From Muribaculaceae bacterium Isolate-104 (HZI) (GTDB taxonomy: Bacteria > Bacteroidota > Bacteroidia > Bacteroidales > Muribaculaceae): a stretch of DNA of 64,000 nt. Below the pieces are notes generated by a model. It was not told the origin of the DNA and did not search any database. It saw only the letters and a list, made by a program, of their open reading frames with translations. This document shows, piece after piece, positions 38,652 through 46,429 of this stretch; position 1 is the first letter of the stretch; each line of letters starts with the position of its first letter. The translations under genes were made by a program, and so were the position numbers. The stretch lies in NCBI GenBank assembly GCA_003762715.1, contig RIBJ01000034.1, forward strand, positions 1 through 64,000. The letters are read 5' to 3'.

Positions 38652-38679
38652 GCGACCGGAGTCATACGGCTCCGGTCGC
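38652..38679 (+). other. Strong hairpin between tRNA-Pro and ilvE
   Basis: Perfect ten-base stem GCGACCGGAG / CTCCGGTCGC with an eight-base loop, 14 bases after the tRNA and 18 before ilvE. It is followed by ATATTATATT rather than a T run, so it may be a weak terminator, a processing signal or a leader structure of ilvE. Confidence 0.6.
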
Positions 38680-38697
38680 ATATTATATTAAAATCAC

Positions 38698-39726
38698 ATG
38701 AACACAGAACTGGACTGGAGCAACCTGTCGTTTGGCTACATCCCTACCGACTACAATGTTCGCTGCCGCTACTCCAACGGCAAATGGGGCGAGATAGAGG
38801 TGTCAAGCTCGGAAATCATCAACATGCACATGGCTGCAACTGCCCTGCATTACGGTCAGGAGATTTTTGAAGGTCTGAAGGCATTCCGCGGCAAGGATGG
38901 CAAAGTGCGTATATTCCGTCTGGAAGAGAACGCGAAACGCATCCAGTCATCTGCCACAGGCATAAAAATGGCACCCGTTCCGGAAGATATTTTCCGCAAA
39001 ATGGTCATAGAAGCAGTCAGGCTCAACGCCCGGTTCATACCTCCTTATGGCAGCGGAGCCTCGCTCTACATACGCCCTCTTGAAATAGGCATGAGCGCAC
39101 AGATTGGCGTGCATCCCGCATCCGAGTATCTCTTTATGGTAATGGTCACTCCCGTAGGCCCCTACTTCAAAGAAGGTTTCAGACCCACCAACATCTGCAT
39201 CATGCGCGAATTTGACCGCGTAGCCCCCAAAGGCACCGGACGCTGGAAAGTGGGCGGCAACTATGCGGCAAGCCTTGAGGCGGGCGAACGCGCCCACGAA
39301 CTCGGCTACAGCGCCGTTCTCTATCTTGACCCGAAAGAAAAGAAGTATGTGGACGAATGCGGACCTGCCAACTTCTTTGCAATAAAAGACGGAGTCTACA
39401 TCACTCCCGCAAGCGAATCGATACTCCCCTCGGTAACAAACAAAAGCCTGATGACTCTTGCCGAAGATATGGGCATAAAGGTTGAGGCACGCCACATAAC
39501 TGTTGACGAACTCGGCGAAATAGATGAGGCGGCAGCGTGCGGCACAGCTGCGGTAGCATCGCCGATTGCTGAAATCCACGACCTTGACAATGACACAAAA
39601 TACATTGTATCGCCCGACGGAGAGCCCGGTCCCATAACCACAAAGCTGTACAACAAGCTTCGCGCCGTACAGCTTGGAGAGGAGCCCGACGAACATAGCT
39701 GGAATACAATTGTAGAAGGAGTATGA
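38698..39726 (+). CDS. ilvE: Branched-chain amino-acid aminotransferase
   Basis: 342-residue class IV PLP enzyme that transfers the amino group between glutamate and leucine, isoleucine or valine. The PLP lysine is K184 in GRWKVGGNYAAS; other hallmarks are HYGQEIFEGLKAFR, ASLYIRPLEIG, YVDECGPANFF and ACGTAAVASPI. Length and motifs fit the larger IlvE subgroup. It begins 61 bases after tRNA-Pro with a hairpin but no TAnnTTTG promoter between, so read-through from the tRNA promoter may contribute to expression. The next gene overlaps its stop (ATGA). Confidence 0.95.
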   Translation: MNTELDWSNLSFGYIPTDYNVRCRYSNGKWGEIEVSSSEIINMHMAATALHYGQEIFEGLKAFRGKDGKVRIFRLEENAKRIQSSATGIKMAPVPEDIFRKMVIEAVRLNARFIPPYGSGASLYIRPLEIGMSAQIGVHPASEYLFMVMVTPVGPYFKEGFRPTNICIMREFDRVAPKGTGRWKVGGNYAASLEAGERAHELGYSAVLYLDPKEKKYVDECGPANFFAIKDGVYITPASESILPSVTNKSLMTLAEDMGIKVEARHITVDELGEIDEAAACGTAAVASPIAEIHDLDNDTKYIVSPDGEPGPITTKLYNKLRAVQLGEEPDEHSWNTIVEGV

Positions 39727-40280
39727 CCGACTACAACAGCATAATAGACAGATACTATCCCGCAGGCACACCCCTGCGGGATATTTATATCCGCCATTGC
39801 CGCGCGGTGGCGCAGAAAGCCCTCGAATTTGCAGACAGAGCAGCATTGACCATTGACAGAGACACTATCGAAGCTGCCGCCATGCTTCACGACATAGGCA
39901 TATTCGCCACAAACGCGCCATCCATTCACTGCACCGGGTCTGAGCCATATATACGCCACGGCATCATCGGAGCCGAGCTGCTGCGCAAAGAGGGTGTCGG
40001 CGAAGAGATTGCCGCCGTTGCCGAACGCCACACAGGCTCAGGGATAACCGCCAAAGAAATCACTGACAGAAACCTGCCGCTGCCTCACTGCGACTACTGC
40101 CCCCGCACACAACTTGAACGGCTGATATGCTACGCCGACAAGTTTTTCAGCAAGAGCGGCGACATGACCGAAAAAAGCCTTGAATGGGCAATGTCATCGG
40201 CAGCCTCGTTCGGCAATGAATCCTTGGAAAGGTTCATGGCAATGCACTCCGAGTTCACAGGTCAGAATACTCCTTCTTAG
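39723..40280 (+). CDS. HD domain phosphohydrolase
   Basis: 185-residue cytoplasmic protein. Metal-binding HD-superfamily residues are seen in IYIRHCRAVA, AAMLHDIGIF (the HD pair) and IYIRHGIIGAELL; the second half contains AERHTGSGIT and DYCPRTQLERLICYADKF. The family hydrolyses phosphoesters, often nucleotides; the substrate is unknown. It is translationally coupled to ilvE (4-base overlap). Its last 26 bases overlap the 3' end of the amidase gene on the other strand. Confidence 0.88.
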   Translation: MTDYNSIIDRYYPAGTPLRDIYIRHCRAVAQKALEFADRAALTIDRDTIEAAAMLHDIGIFATNAPSIHCTGSEPYIRHGIIGAELLRKEGVGEEIAAVAERHTGSGITAKEITDRNLPLPHCDYCPRTQLERLICYADKFFSKSGDMTEKSLEWAMSSAASFGNESLERFMAMHSEFTGQNTPS

Positions 40281-40662
40281 CGTCGAAACACGGGCACGCC
40301 TTTGCCGCAAAGTCGCAATGACCGTATATTCTCGCGGCGGGATAGCGGGCTTTCAGCGTCACAAGCAGCTGCCTCAGACTCCTCTTCTGAGCATCAGTCC
40401 GGGTATCGGCAGGATTGCCGTCAGCACCTATGCCACCGGCATATACAACCCCTATGCTGCATGTGTTATGTCCCAGACAATGCGCACCTGACTCACTTTC
40501 CGACCGCCCTGCGCTCACCCCGCCGTCAAGTTTCACAAGATAATGATAGCCTATGCACCTGAAGCCGCGCTCCCGGTGCCATCTGTCAATATCGTTCACT
40601 GTCACATTCCGTCCACCAGGCGTTGCCGTACAATGGACTATTATTTCCGTTATATTTCTCAT
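40255..40662 (-). CDS. N-acetylmuramoyl-L-alanine amidase (amidase_2, T7-lysozyme-like)
   Basis: 135-residue zinc amidase. Zinc ligands are consistent with H11 in IIVHCTATP, H in CIGYHYLVKLDG-type core and the late IYGHCDFAAKACPCFD, which carries the characteristic GH(x)D...KxCPxF end of the family. No signal peptide is present, unlike most cell-wall amidases, as is usual for the small T7-lysozyme-like members common in Bacteroidetes. It cleaves the lactyl-peptide bond of peptidoglycan in principle. Whether it reaches the wall is unclear. The last 26 bases overlap the convergent HD gene. Confidence 0.88.
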   Translation of the reverse strand: MRNITEIIVHCTATPGGRNVTVNDIDRWHRERGFRCIGYHYLVKLDGGVSAGRSESESGAHCLGHNTCSIGVVYAGGIGADGNPADTRTDAQKRSLRQLLVTLKARYPAARIYGHCDFAAKACPCFDAKKEYSDL

Positions 40663-40742
40663 AGCAACGGCAAAGTTACAGCCGCCGCAATACCGGTTTC
40701 ATGCGAAAATGCACCTTGCCTGCATAAAAAGCATCAGGGCAG

Positions 40743-41744
40743 TCAGCGCATCTGCGGAAAATCTTTCGAGCTGACAACACTCCAGCCGCCGTCATCTCGC
40801 CCTACTACTAGCATAATCATCACCCCGTCGCGGGCCTCTGCCATAGCCAACGCGCTGTCTGCATCCATTACCATACAGGCTGTCGCAATCGCGTCTGCCG
40901 TCATGGCATCGGGGGCTATCACGGTAGCGCTAAGCGTAGCGGTCTCAGCCGGACGGCATGTCCGCGGGTCTATAGTGTGCCACACCTTGCCGCCTGCCGT
41001 ATTCCTGTAATTCCTATAATTGCCCGATGTGGCAATTCCGCATCCTGTCACCTCCACCACCGCAAGCCGGTCATGCACAACAGCCGTGTCACATTCAAGC
41101 GGAGCATCTATCATAATATGCCACGGCTCGCCATTTCTGTTCGCGCCCGACAGTGCTATTTCGCCCCCTATTTCAACCATATAGTCAGAACAGCCGTTAC
41201 GCTCAAGCATTTTGCCAACCATGTCACAGCCGAAACCCTTTGTAATGGCACTGAAATCAAACTCCATGCCCGCACGCCCCTTTACAATGCGCCCATTGTC
41301 AATGAAGCAAGAGCCAAAACCCACAAGCGCCCTGACACTGTCGGTCTGCTCATCGGTCGGACATTCAACTCCGTTTTTATAACCGAAACCCCAGAGGTTC
41401 ACTGCCGGAGCCACCGTAGGGTCAAATGCCCCGGACGAAAGTCCATACACCTGAGCCGCCCCGCGAAACACTGCCTCTATCAGCGTGTCGGCTTCCACAT
41501 CCTCGCCCCGGTTTATACGGCTTATCAGCGACTGACCGCTGAACGGCGACAGACTATGCTCCACCGCCCTCATGACACTTATTATACTGTCATGCAAATC
41601 TGCATCTGCCTTGTATGTAATATGATATGTAGTACCCCACACCACACCTTCCGCACCCCGCCACTTGCTGCCGGAACATGATGCCGCCGACAACATCAAT
41701 GTCACAGACACAAGTAGACATACGCTCCTATCATATAATTGCAT
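40743..41744 (-). CDS. apbE: FAD:protein FMN transferase (ApbE family lipoprotein)
   Basis: 333-residue lipoprotein (lipobox LSAASC, Cys23). ApbE attaches FMN through a phosphoester bond to threonine in proteins such as the NQR and RNF complexes; it works on the outer face of the inner membrane. Motifs: VWGTTYHITYKAD, PFSGQSLISRINRG, DFSAITKGFGCDM, EIGGEIALSG, ATSGNYRNY and the magnesium-binding HTIDPRT/ DAMTADAIATAC. Targets are not encoded in the window. TAATTTTG promoter 17 bases upstream of the start codon. Confidence 0.94.
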   Translation of the reverse strand: MQLYDRSVCLLVSVTLMLSAASCSGSKWRGAEGVVWGTTYHITYKADADLHDSIISVMRAVEHSLSPFSGQSLISRINRGEDVEADTLIEAVFRGAAQVYGLSSGAFDPTVAPAVNLWGFGYKNGVECPTDEQTDSVRALVGFGSCFIDNGRIVKGRAGMEFDFSAITKGFGCDMVGKMLERNGCSDYMVEIGGEIALSGANRNGEPWHIMIDAPLECDTAVVHDRLAVVEVTGCGIATSGNYRNYRNTAGGKVWHTIDPRTCRPAETATLSATVIAPDAMTADAIATACMVMDADSALAMAEARDGVMIMLVVGRDDGGWSVVSSKDFPQMR

Positions 41745-41760
41745 AGCTGTAATTTTTTTT

Positions 41761-41768
41761 CAAAATTA
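41761..41768 (-). promoter_or_regulatory. -7 promoter element for apbE
   Basis: TAATTTTG on the minus strand, 16-17 bases before the start codon. Confidence 0.5.
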
Positions 41769-41831
41769 CATAAATTCCGCTGTTCTCATCCATTGTGTCG
41801 TCTGAAATGAACACAATGGGCTACCAATCTG

Positions 41832-41861
41832 TTTGTTTCTTGAAACTTTTTTGTAAATTTG
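41832..41861 (+). promoter_or_regulatory. Promoter of the DJ-1 gene, upstream of a miniature element
   Basis: TTTG (41832-41835), 18-base spacer, TAAATTTG (41854-41861). No promoter is seen between the element (41892-42074) and the start codon at 42091, so the transcript probably carries the whole element in a leader of about 225 bases. Confidence 0.6.
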
Positions 41862-41891
41862 AATCCGACATACATACTTTACACTTCATAA

Positions 41892-42074
41892 GAAACTGTT
41901 TAATTTTAATTGTGAGGTTCATTGAGAGGATTTTATGAGGAGTTTTTACGAGTCGAAGAGGGAGCATAGCGGGCTATGTGACCGATGAGTCTCGGTGAAA
42001 ACATCCATAAAAGACCTCAAGGAAGCCACTAGAGCCACTATATAAATAATTTCGAATTAAATTTAAACAGCTTC
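41892..42074 (+). mobile_element. MITE-like element, copy A1 (183 bases)
   Basis: Ends GAAACTGTTTAATTTT and AAATTTAAACAGCTTC are inverted repeats with a few mismatches; TAA flanks both sides (41889-41891 and 42075-42077). The core has GAGGGAGC, a five-base stem CATAG/CTATG closing CGGG, then GTGACCGATGA. About five differences from copy A2 were counted by eye over 183 bases. No coding capacity for a transposase. It lies in the 5' leader of the DJ-1 gene, ending 16 bases before the start codon. Confidence 0.78.
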
Positions 42075-42090
42075 TAAAATACGATTTAAC

Positions 42091-42675
42091 ATGAAACAAC
42101 AACGCTCCTACCTGTTTCTGGCTCCCGGCTTTGAAGAAATCGAAGCACTCGCCACTGTAGACGTGCTGCGTAGAGCCGGCATGGAAGTATGCACCGTAGC
42201 TGTAAACAACGGCTCTATCTCTGTAAAAGGCGCGCATGGTGTCAGTGTCGAGGCAGACATTCTTGACAGCGACGCCGATTTCAGCGATGCCGAATGGCTC
42301 ATATGCCCCGGAGGAATGCCGGGAGCGACAAATCTCGCCGAAAGCCCTGTAGTGACAAATGCCTTGAAAGAACAGTTTAGCCGTGGAGGAAAGATAGCTG
42401 CCATATGCGCATCACCGGCTATCGTACTTGAGCCGTTGGGCATACTCGCCGGCAAATCAGCCACATGCTATCCGGGAATGGAAGGCTACATAAAATCTGC
42501 CGACACCGTCAACACACCGGTTGTGGCTCACGACAGCCTTATAACAGGCAACGGACCGGCATCAACCATCGGGTTCGCCCTCGCTATAGTACGCAACTCA
42601 ATGGGCGAAGATGTGGCAAAAGAAACCGGCACAGCGATGCTGTTCTATCCCGACACCTCGAAATTTTATTTTTAG
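42091..42675 (+). CDS. DJ-1/PfpI family protein
   Basis: 194-residue cytoplasmic protein of the DJ-1/ThiJ family. The reactive cysteine is C106 in AAICASPAIVLEP, with the acidic partner in FLAPGFEEIEAL and conserved LICPGGMPGATNL and HDSLITGNGPAST. Family members act in glyoxalase III, deglycase or redox-repair reactions; a specific activity is not assigned. Methylglyoxal synthase is encoded at 10023, but no direct link is shown. The gene is framed by two near-identical miniature elements in the same orientation; the start codon is 16 bases after the first and a short hairpin precedes the second. Confidence 0.9.
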   Translation: MKQQRSYLFLAPGFEEIEALATVDVLRRAGMEVCTVAVNNGSISVKGAHGVSVEADILDSDADFSDAEWLICPGGMPGATNLAESPVVTNALKEQFSRGGKIAAICASPAIVLEPLGILAGKSATCYPGMEGYIKSADTVNTPVVAHDSLITGNGPASTIGFALAIVRNSMGEDVAKETGTAMLFYPDTSKFYF

Positions 42676-42715
42676 AAACAACCTATAGAAGTGCAATTTC
42701 GCACACATCCGCTTG

Positions 42716-42743
42716 GAGGGCGCATTAACTTTGTGCCCTCTTT
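42716..42743 (+). terminator. Weak terminator-like hairpin after the DJ-1 gene
   Basis: Stem GAGGGC / GCCCTC with a 13-base loop containing TAACTTTG, followed by TTT. The loop also matches the -7 promoter consensus, so either role is possible. Confidence 0.4.
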
Positions 42744-42745
42744 AA

Positions 42746-42928
42746 GAAACTGTTTAAATTTAATTGTGAGGTTCATTGAGAGGATTTTATGAGGAGTTTT
42801 TACGAGTCGAAGAGGGAGCATAGCGGGCTATGTGACCGATGAGTCTCGGTGAAAACATCCATAAAAGACCTCAAGGAAGCCACAAGATTCACTATATAAA
42901 TAATTTCGAATTAAATTTAAACAGTTTC
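42746..42928 (+). mobile_element. MITE-like element, copy A2 (183 bases)
   Basis: Perfect terminal inverted repeats GAAACTGTTTAAATTTAATT and its complement, flanked by TAA on each side (42743-42745 and 42929-42931). Same orientation and almost the same sequence as A1. Located between the DJ-1 gene and topA; ends 101 bases before the -7 element of topA. Confidence 0.8.
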
Positions 42929-43029
42929 TAAGCGCGTCATGTCAATTCGACACCTATACGGCTATATCACTTATGCCGCACACATTATTAATATATTTAT
43001 AATAATGCGCCTAAATGGATTTCTTTTTC

Positions 43030-43037
43030 TAATTTTG
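43030..43037 (+). promoter_or_regulatory. -7 promoter element for topA
   Basis: TAATTTTG, 26 bases before the ATG at 43064. The stretch 42932-43029 is AT-rich and otherwise featureless. Confidence 0.5.
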
Positions 43038-43063
43038 TCGCTTGAATCAAAAAAAACGCATCA

Positions 43064-45394
43064 ATGATAAAAAATCTTGTCATAGTGGAGTCCCCTGCCA
43101 AGGCTAAGACTATTGAGAAATTTCTCGGCAAAGACTACAAGGTCATGTCAAGCTACGGGCACATCAGGGATTTGTCAAAAAAGAATTTCAGCATAGAAAA
43201 AGGTCAGGAATTCGCACCGGTTTACGAAATACCGGATGACAAGAAAAACCTTGTCAGAGATCTCACCAAAGCCGCCGCCGAAGCCCAGACCGTATGGCTC
43301 GCTTCCGATGAAGACCGCGAGGGAGAAGCTATCGCCTGGCATCTGTATAAAGTACTGGAACTAAAACCGGAAAAGACTAAACGCATAGTATTTCATGAAA
43401 TAACCAAGGATGCCATTCTGAACGCGATTGAAAACCCGCGCGACATTGACCTCAACCTCGTCGACGCGCAGCAGGCTCGAAGAGTGCTTGACCGCATTGT
43501 GGGTTTTGAACTGTCGCCGGTGCTTTGGAAAAAAATCAAGCCCGCGTTGTCTGCCGGAAGAGTGCAGAGTGTTGCTGTCAGACTTATTGTCGAGCGCGAA
43601 AACGAAATCAGAAACTTCGAGTCTGTTCCATACTTCAGAGTAACAGCTGTATTCTCCACTCCCGCGGGTTCAGAAGTTCGCGCCGAGCTCGCCAAAAGGC
43701 TGCCTGATGAAGAAAGCTCCAGAGCATTTCTTAAGCTCTGCAACGATGCCGCATTCAAGGTTGCCGATGTCGATGTGCGCCCGGTAAAGAAATCGCCTGC
43801 GCCACCATTCACCACCTCCACTCTTCAGCAGGAAGCATCGCGCAAACTCGGATTTACTGTTAGCCAGACAATGATGGTGGCACAAAGGCTGTACGAAGCC
43901 GGTCACATAACCTATATGCGTACCGACTCGCTCAACCTGTCAACTCTCGCGCTCAACTCAATAGCCGCCGAAATAAAAAGCAACATTGGCGAAAACTACT
44001 ACAAGCGCAGACAGTATCACACCAACTCAAAAGGAGCGCAGGAAGCCCACGAGGCTATTCGACCCACATACATAAACAAGCACACAATCGAAGGCACCGC
44101 CCAGGAAAAACGGCTTTACTCGCTCATCTGGAAACGCACCGTAGCCTCACAGATGTCTGACGCCGAACTTGAAAAGACAACCGTAAGCATAGCACCGTCC
44201 AAAGGCGACCTGCAATTCTCCGCATACGGCGAAGTCATCAAATTTGACGGCTTCCTGAAAGTATACTTTGAATCCTCGGATGAATCGCAGGACATAGAAG
44301 GATCATCGCTTTTGCCTGCCATGAAACCAGGCGAAGCATTGACCGTGCGCGATATAACAGCTCAGGAACGCTCTACCCAGCACCCCCCTCGCTACACAGA
44401 GGCATCACTCGTAAAAAAAATGGAGGACCTCGGCATAGGACGTCCGTCGACATACGCCCCGACTATCTCTACAATACAGCAACGCGGTTACATTGAAAAA
44501 GGCGACCGCCCGGGCAGCAAGCGCAAATTTGTCAGCATGACACTTGCCGACGGCAAAATAACATCCTCCTCAAAAATGGAAACCACCGGTGCAGACAAAG
44601 GCAAACTGCTGCCCACCGACACAGGAACCATAGTAAACGACTTCCTCACGGAATACTTCCCCAACGTGCTGGACTTCAACTTCACCGCATCGGTAGAAGC
44701 CCGATTTGACATGATTGCGGAGGGACATGCCAACTGGAATAAAGAAATATGCGACTTCTACGATGTGTTTCACCCGGAGGTAGACAGAGCCAACGGCATG
44801 CGCCTCGAGCACAAAGTAGGAGAACGCGTGCTTGGAAACGACCCCGCCACAGGAAAGCCTGTGTCGGTTAAAATAGGAAGATTCGGTCCGGTAGTGCAGA
44901 TTGGCGACAGCGCCGACACTGAAAAGCCACAGTTTGCATCTCTGCGCAAAGACCAGTCAGTTTTTGACATCACACTTGAGCAAGCGCTGAAACTCTTCGA
45001 GCTGCCACGCCTGCTTGGCGAGTTTGAAGGCAAGGAAATATCCGTTGGCGTAGGAAGGTTCGGTCCATACATCCGCCACGACGGCAAATTCGTGTCCATA
45101 CCCAAGGAAATGTTGCCTCTTGAAATAACAGCCGAAGAAGCACAGCAGCTCATTGTCGCAAAACGCGAGGCTGACAGCAAAAAAGTGCTCAAGACATTCG
45201 ATGAAGACCCCGACATGGCTATTATGGACGGCAGGTTCGGTGTATATATATCATACAACAAAACCAACTACAAGATACCCAAAACAGTAGAAGCGCCGCA
45301 AAACCTGTCTTACGACGAATGCAAAAAAATTATTGAATCCCAGCCCGAACCCGCCAAAAAAGGAGCACGCCGCACCGCAAGAAAAAAAGCATGA
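43064..45394 (+). CDS. topA: DNA topoisomerase I
   Basis: 776-residue type IA topoisomerase that relaxes negative supercoils. The Toprim domain (NLVIVESPAKAKTIEKFLG, SDEDREGEAIAWHL with the DxDxE acidic triad) is followed by the central gate domains; the active tyrosine is Y284 in GHITYMRTDS. The C-terminal part lacks Cys4 zinc ribbons and carries instead repeated GRFGPxx modules (IGRFGPVVQIG, GVGRFGPYIRHDG, DGRFGVYISYN) and a basic tail. This ribbon-less arrangement occurs in several phyla. The following pseudouridine synthase gene overlaps by four bases. Confidence 0.96.
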   Translation: MIKNLVIVESPAKAKTIEKFLGKDYKVMSSYGHIRDLSKKNFSIEKGQEFAPVYEIPDDKKNLVRDLTKAAAEAQTVWLASDEDREGEAIAWHLYKVLELKPEKTKRIVFHEITKDAILNAIENPRDIDLNLVDAQQARRVLDRIVGFELSPVLWKKIKPALSAGRVQSVAVRLIVERENEIRNFESVPYFRVTAVFSTPAGSEVRAELAKRLPDEESSRAFLKLCNDAAFKVADVDVRPVKKSPAPPFTTSTLQQEASRKLGFTVSQTMMVAQRLYEAGHITYMRTDSLNLSTLALNSIAAEIKSNIGENYYKRRQYHTNSKGAQEAHEAIRPTYINKHTIEGTAQEKRLYSLIWKRTVASQMSDAELEKTTVSIAPSKGDLQFSAYGEVIKFDGFLKVYFESSDESQDIEGSSLLPAMKPGEALTVRDITAQERSTQHPPRYTEASLVKKMEDLGIGRPSTYAPTISTIQQRGYIEKGDRPGSKRKFVSMTLADGKITSSSKMETTGADKGKLLPTDTGTIVNDFLTEYFPNVLDFNFTASVEARFDMIAEGHANWNKEICDFYDVFHPEVDRANGMRLEHKVGERVLGNDPATGKPVSVKIGRFGPVVQIGDSADTEKPQFASLRKDQSVFDITLEQALKLFELPRLLGEFEGKEISVGVGRFGPYIRHDGKFVSIPKEMLPLEITAEEAQQLIVAKREADSKKVLKTFDEDPDMAIMDGRFGVYISYNKTNYKIPKTVEAPQNLSYDECKKIIESQPEPAKKGARRTARKKA

Positions 45395-46314
45395 ACAAGC
45401 CCCGTAAAACCAAACCCGGAGCCGAACGCAACATCGCGCGCCCCGACATTATTGAAACATATCCGGTAACCGGCGAGGACACTTTGTTGGAATTCCTTTT
45501 CAAGTCAATGCCCCAGCGCAAACGCACTTCGGTTAAAGAACTGCTTAAGCACAATCAGGTAGCTGTGAACGGCACCCCGCTCACACAATTCGACACCCCG
45601 CTCAAGCCAGGCGACGAAGTGAAAGTCAACCTCACCCGCGAATTCCGCGTATTTTACAACCGGAGGCTGAAGATTGTCTATGAGGACGATGACATCATCG
45701 TGATAAACAAAGGCTACGGACTCCTCTCGATGGGCAACGACAAAGTCACAGACGGCACGGCGTACTCCATACTCAAGGAATATGTGAAATGGGGCAATCC
45801 CGCAAACAAAATTTTCATCGTTCACCGACTCGACCGTGACACATCAGGACTTATGATGTTTGCCAAAAACGAGAACGCCAAGAACGCCATGCAGCACAAT
45901 TGGAACAATATGGTGCTGAACCGCAGATATGTAGCGGTTGTGGAAGGAGAGATAGACCCTGCGGAAGGAACAATCCGAAGCTATCTCGCAGAGAATACCC
46001 GCCACGAGGTATACTCCACCGACAACCCGGACGAAGGGAAACTCGCTGTTACTCGATACTCCACTATCGCCAAAGGCAAAGGCTATTCGCTCGTTGACGT
46101 GGAGCTTGACACCGGAAGAAAAAACCAGATTCGCGTACACCTGAGCGAAAAAGGATGCCCGATTGCCGGAGACCGCCGTTACGGAGCAGGCTCAAGCCCA
46201 ATCCACAGACTCGCCCTTCACGCCCGCACTCTGCGCTTCGTCCACCCTGTCACAAAAAAAGAAATGAACTTCTCGACACCGATTCCCGCCGGATTCCTGT
46301 CGATGGTTAAATAA
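45391..46314 (+). CDS. RluA family pseudouridine synthase
   Basis: 307-residue enzyme converting uridine to pseudouridine in RNA. N-terminal S4-like RNA-binding domain (about residues 45-90, KRTSVKELLKHNQVAVNG) followed by the catalytic domain with D148 in VHRLDRDTSGLMMF, and RKNQIRVHLSEKGCPIAGD and RLALHARTLRFVHP downstream. The exact target (23S rRNA or tRNA) cannot be read from the sequence. Translationally coupled to topA (ATGA overlap). A terminator follows. Confidence 0.92.
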   Translation: MNKPRKTKPGAERNIARPDIIETYPVTGEDTLLEFLFKSMPQRKRTSVKELLKHNQVAVNGTPLTQFDTPLKPGDEVKVNLTREFRVFYNRRLKIVYEDDDIIVINKGYGLLSMGNDKVTDGTAYSILKEYVKWGNPANKIFIVHRLDRDTSGLMMFAKNENAKNAMQHNWNNMVLNRRYVAVVEGEIDPAEGTIRSYLAENTRHEVYSTDNPDEGKLAVTRYSTIAKGKGYSLVDVELDTGRKNQIRVHLSEKGCPIAGDRRYGAGSSPIHRLALHARTLRFVHPVTKKEMNFSTPIPAGFLSMVK

Positions 46315-46338
46315 CAGCCTACACCAACATTACATACT

Positions 46339-46374
46339 ACGCCGCCCCGCTAACCCCGGAGACGGCGTTTTTTG
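46339..46374 (+). terminator. Rho-independent terminator after the pseudouridine synthase gene
   Basis: Stem ACGCCG / CGGCGT with an 18-base loop that can itself pair partly, followed by TTTTTT. Confidence 0.75.
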
Positions 46375-46405
46375 TTGCACCGCATTATTATTTTATCTAA
46401 TTTTG
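46375..46405 (+). promoter_or_regulatory. Promoter of the lptD-tamB-tamA cluster
   Basis: TTG (46375-46377), 20-base spacer, TAATTTTG (46398-46405). It overlaps the first bases of the open frame, proving that the coding start must lie downstream. Confidence 0.7.
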
Positions 46406-46429
46406 TGCCTCGAATCTACGAATACTTTT

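Noticed and set aside
38535-38870. 111-residue frame across tRNA-Pro
   Set aside because: It contains the tRNA gene and overlaps ilvE in another frame.
42726-42733. TAACTTTG as a promoter for element A2
   Set aside because: It lies in the loop of a terminator-like hairpin and has no box at the right spacing upstream; left as an ambiguity.
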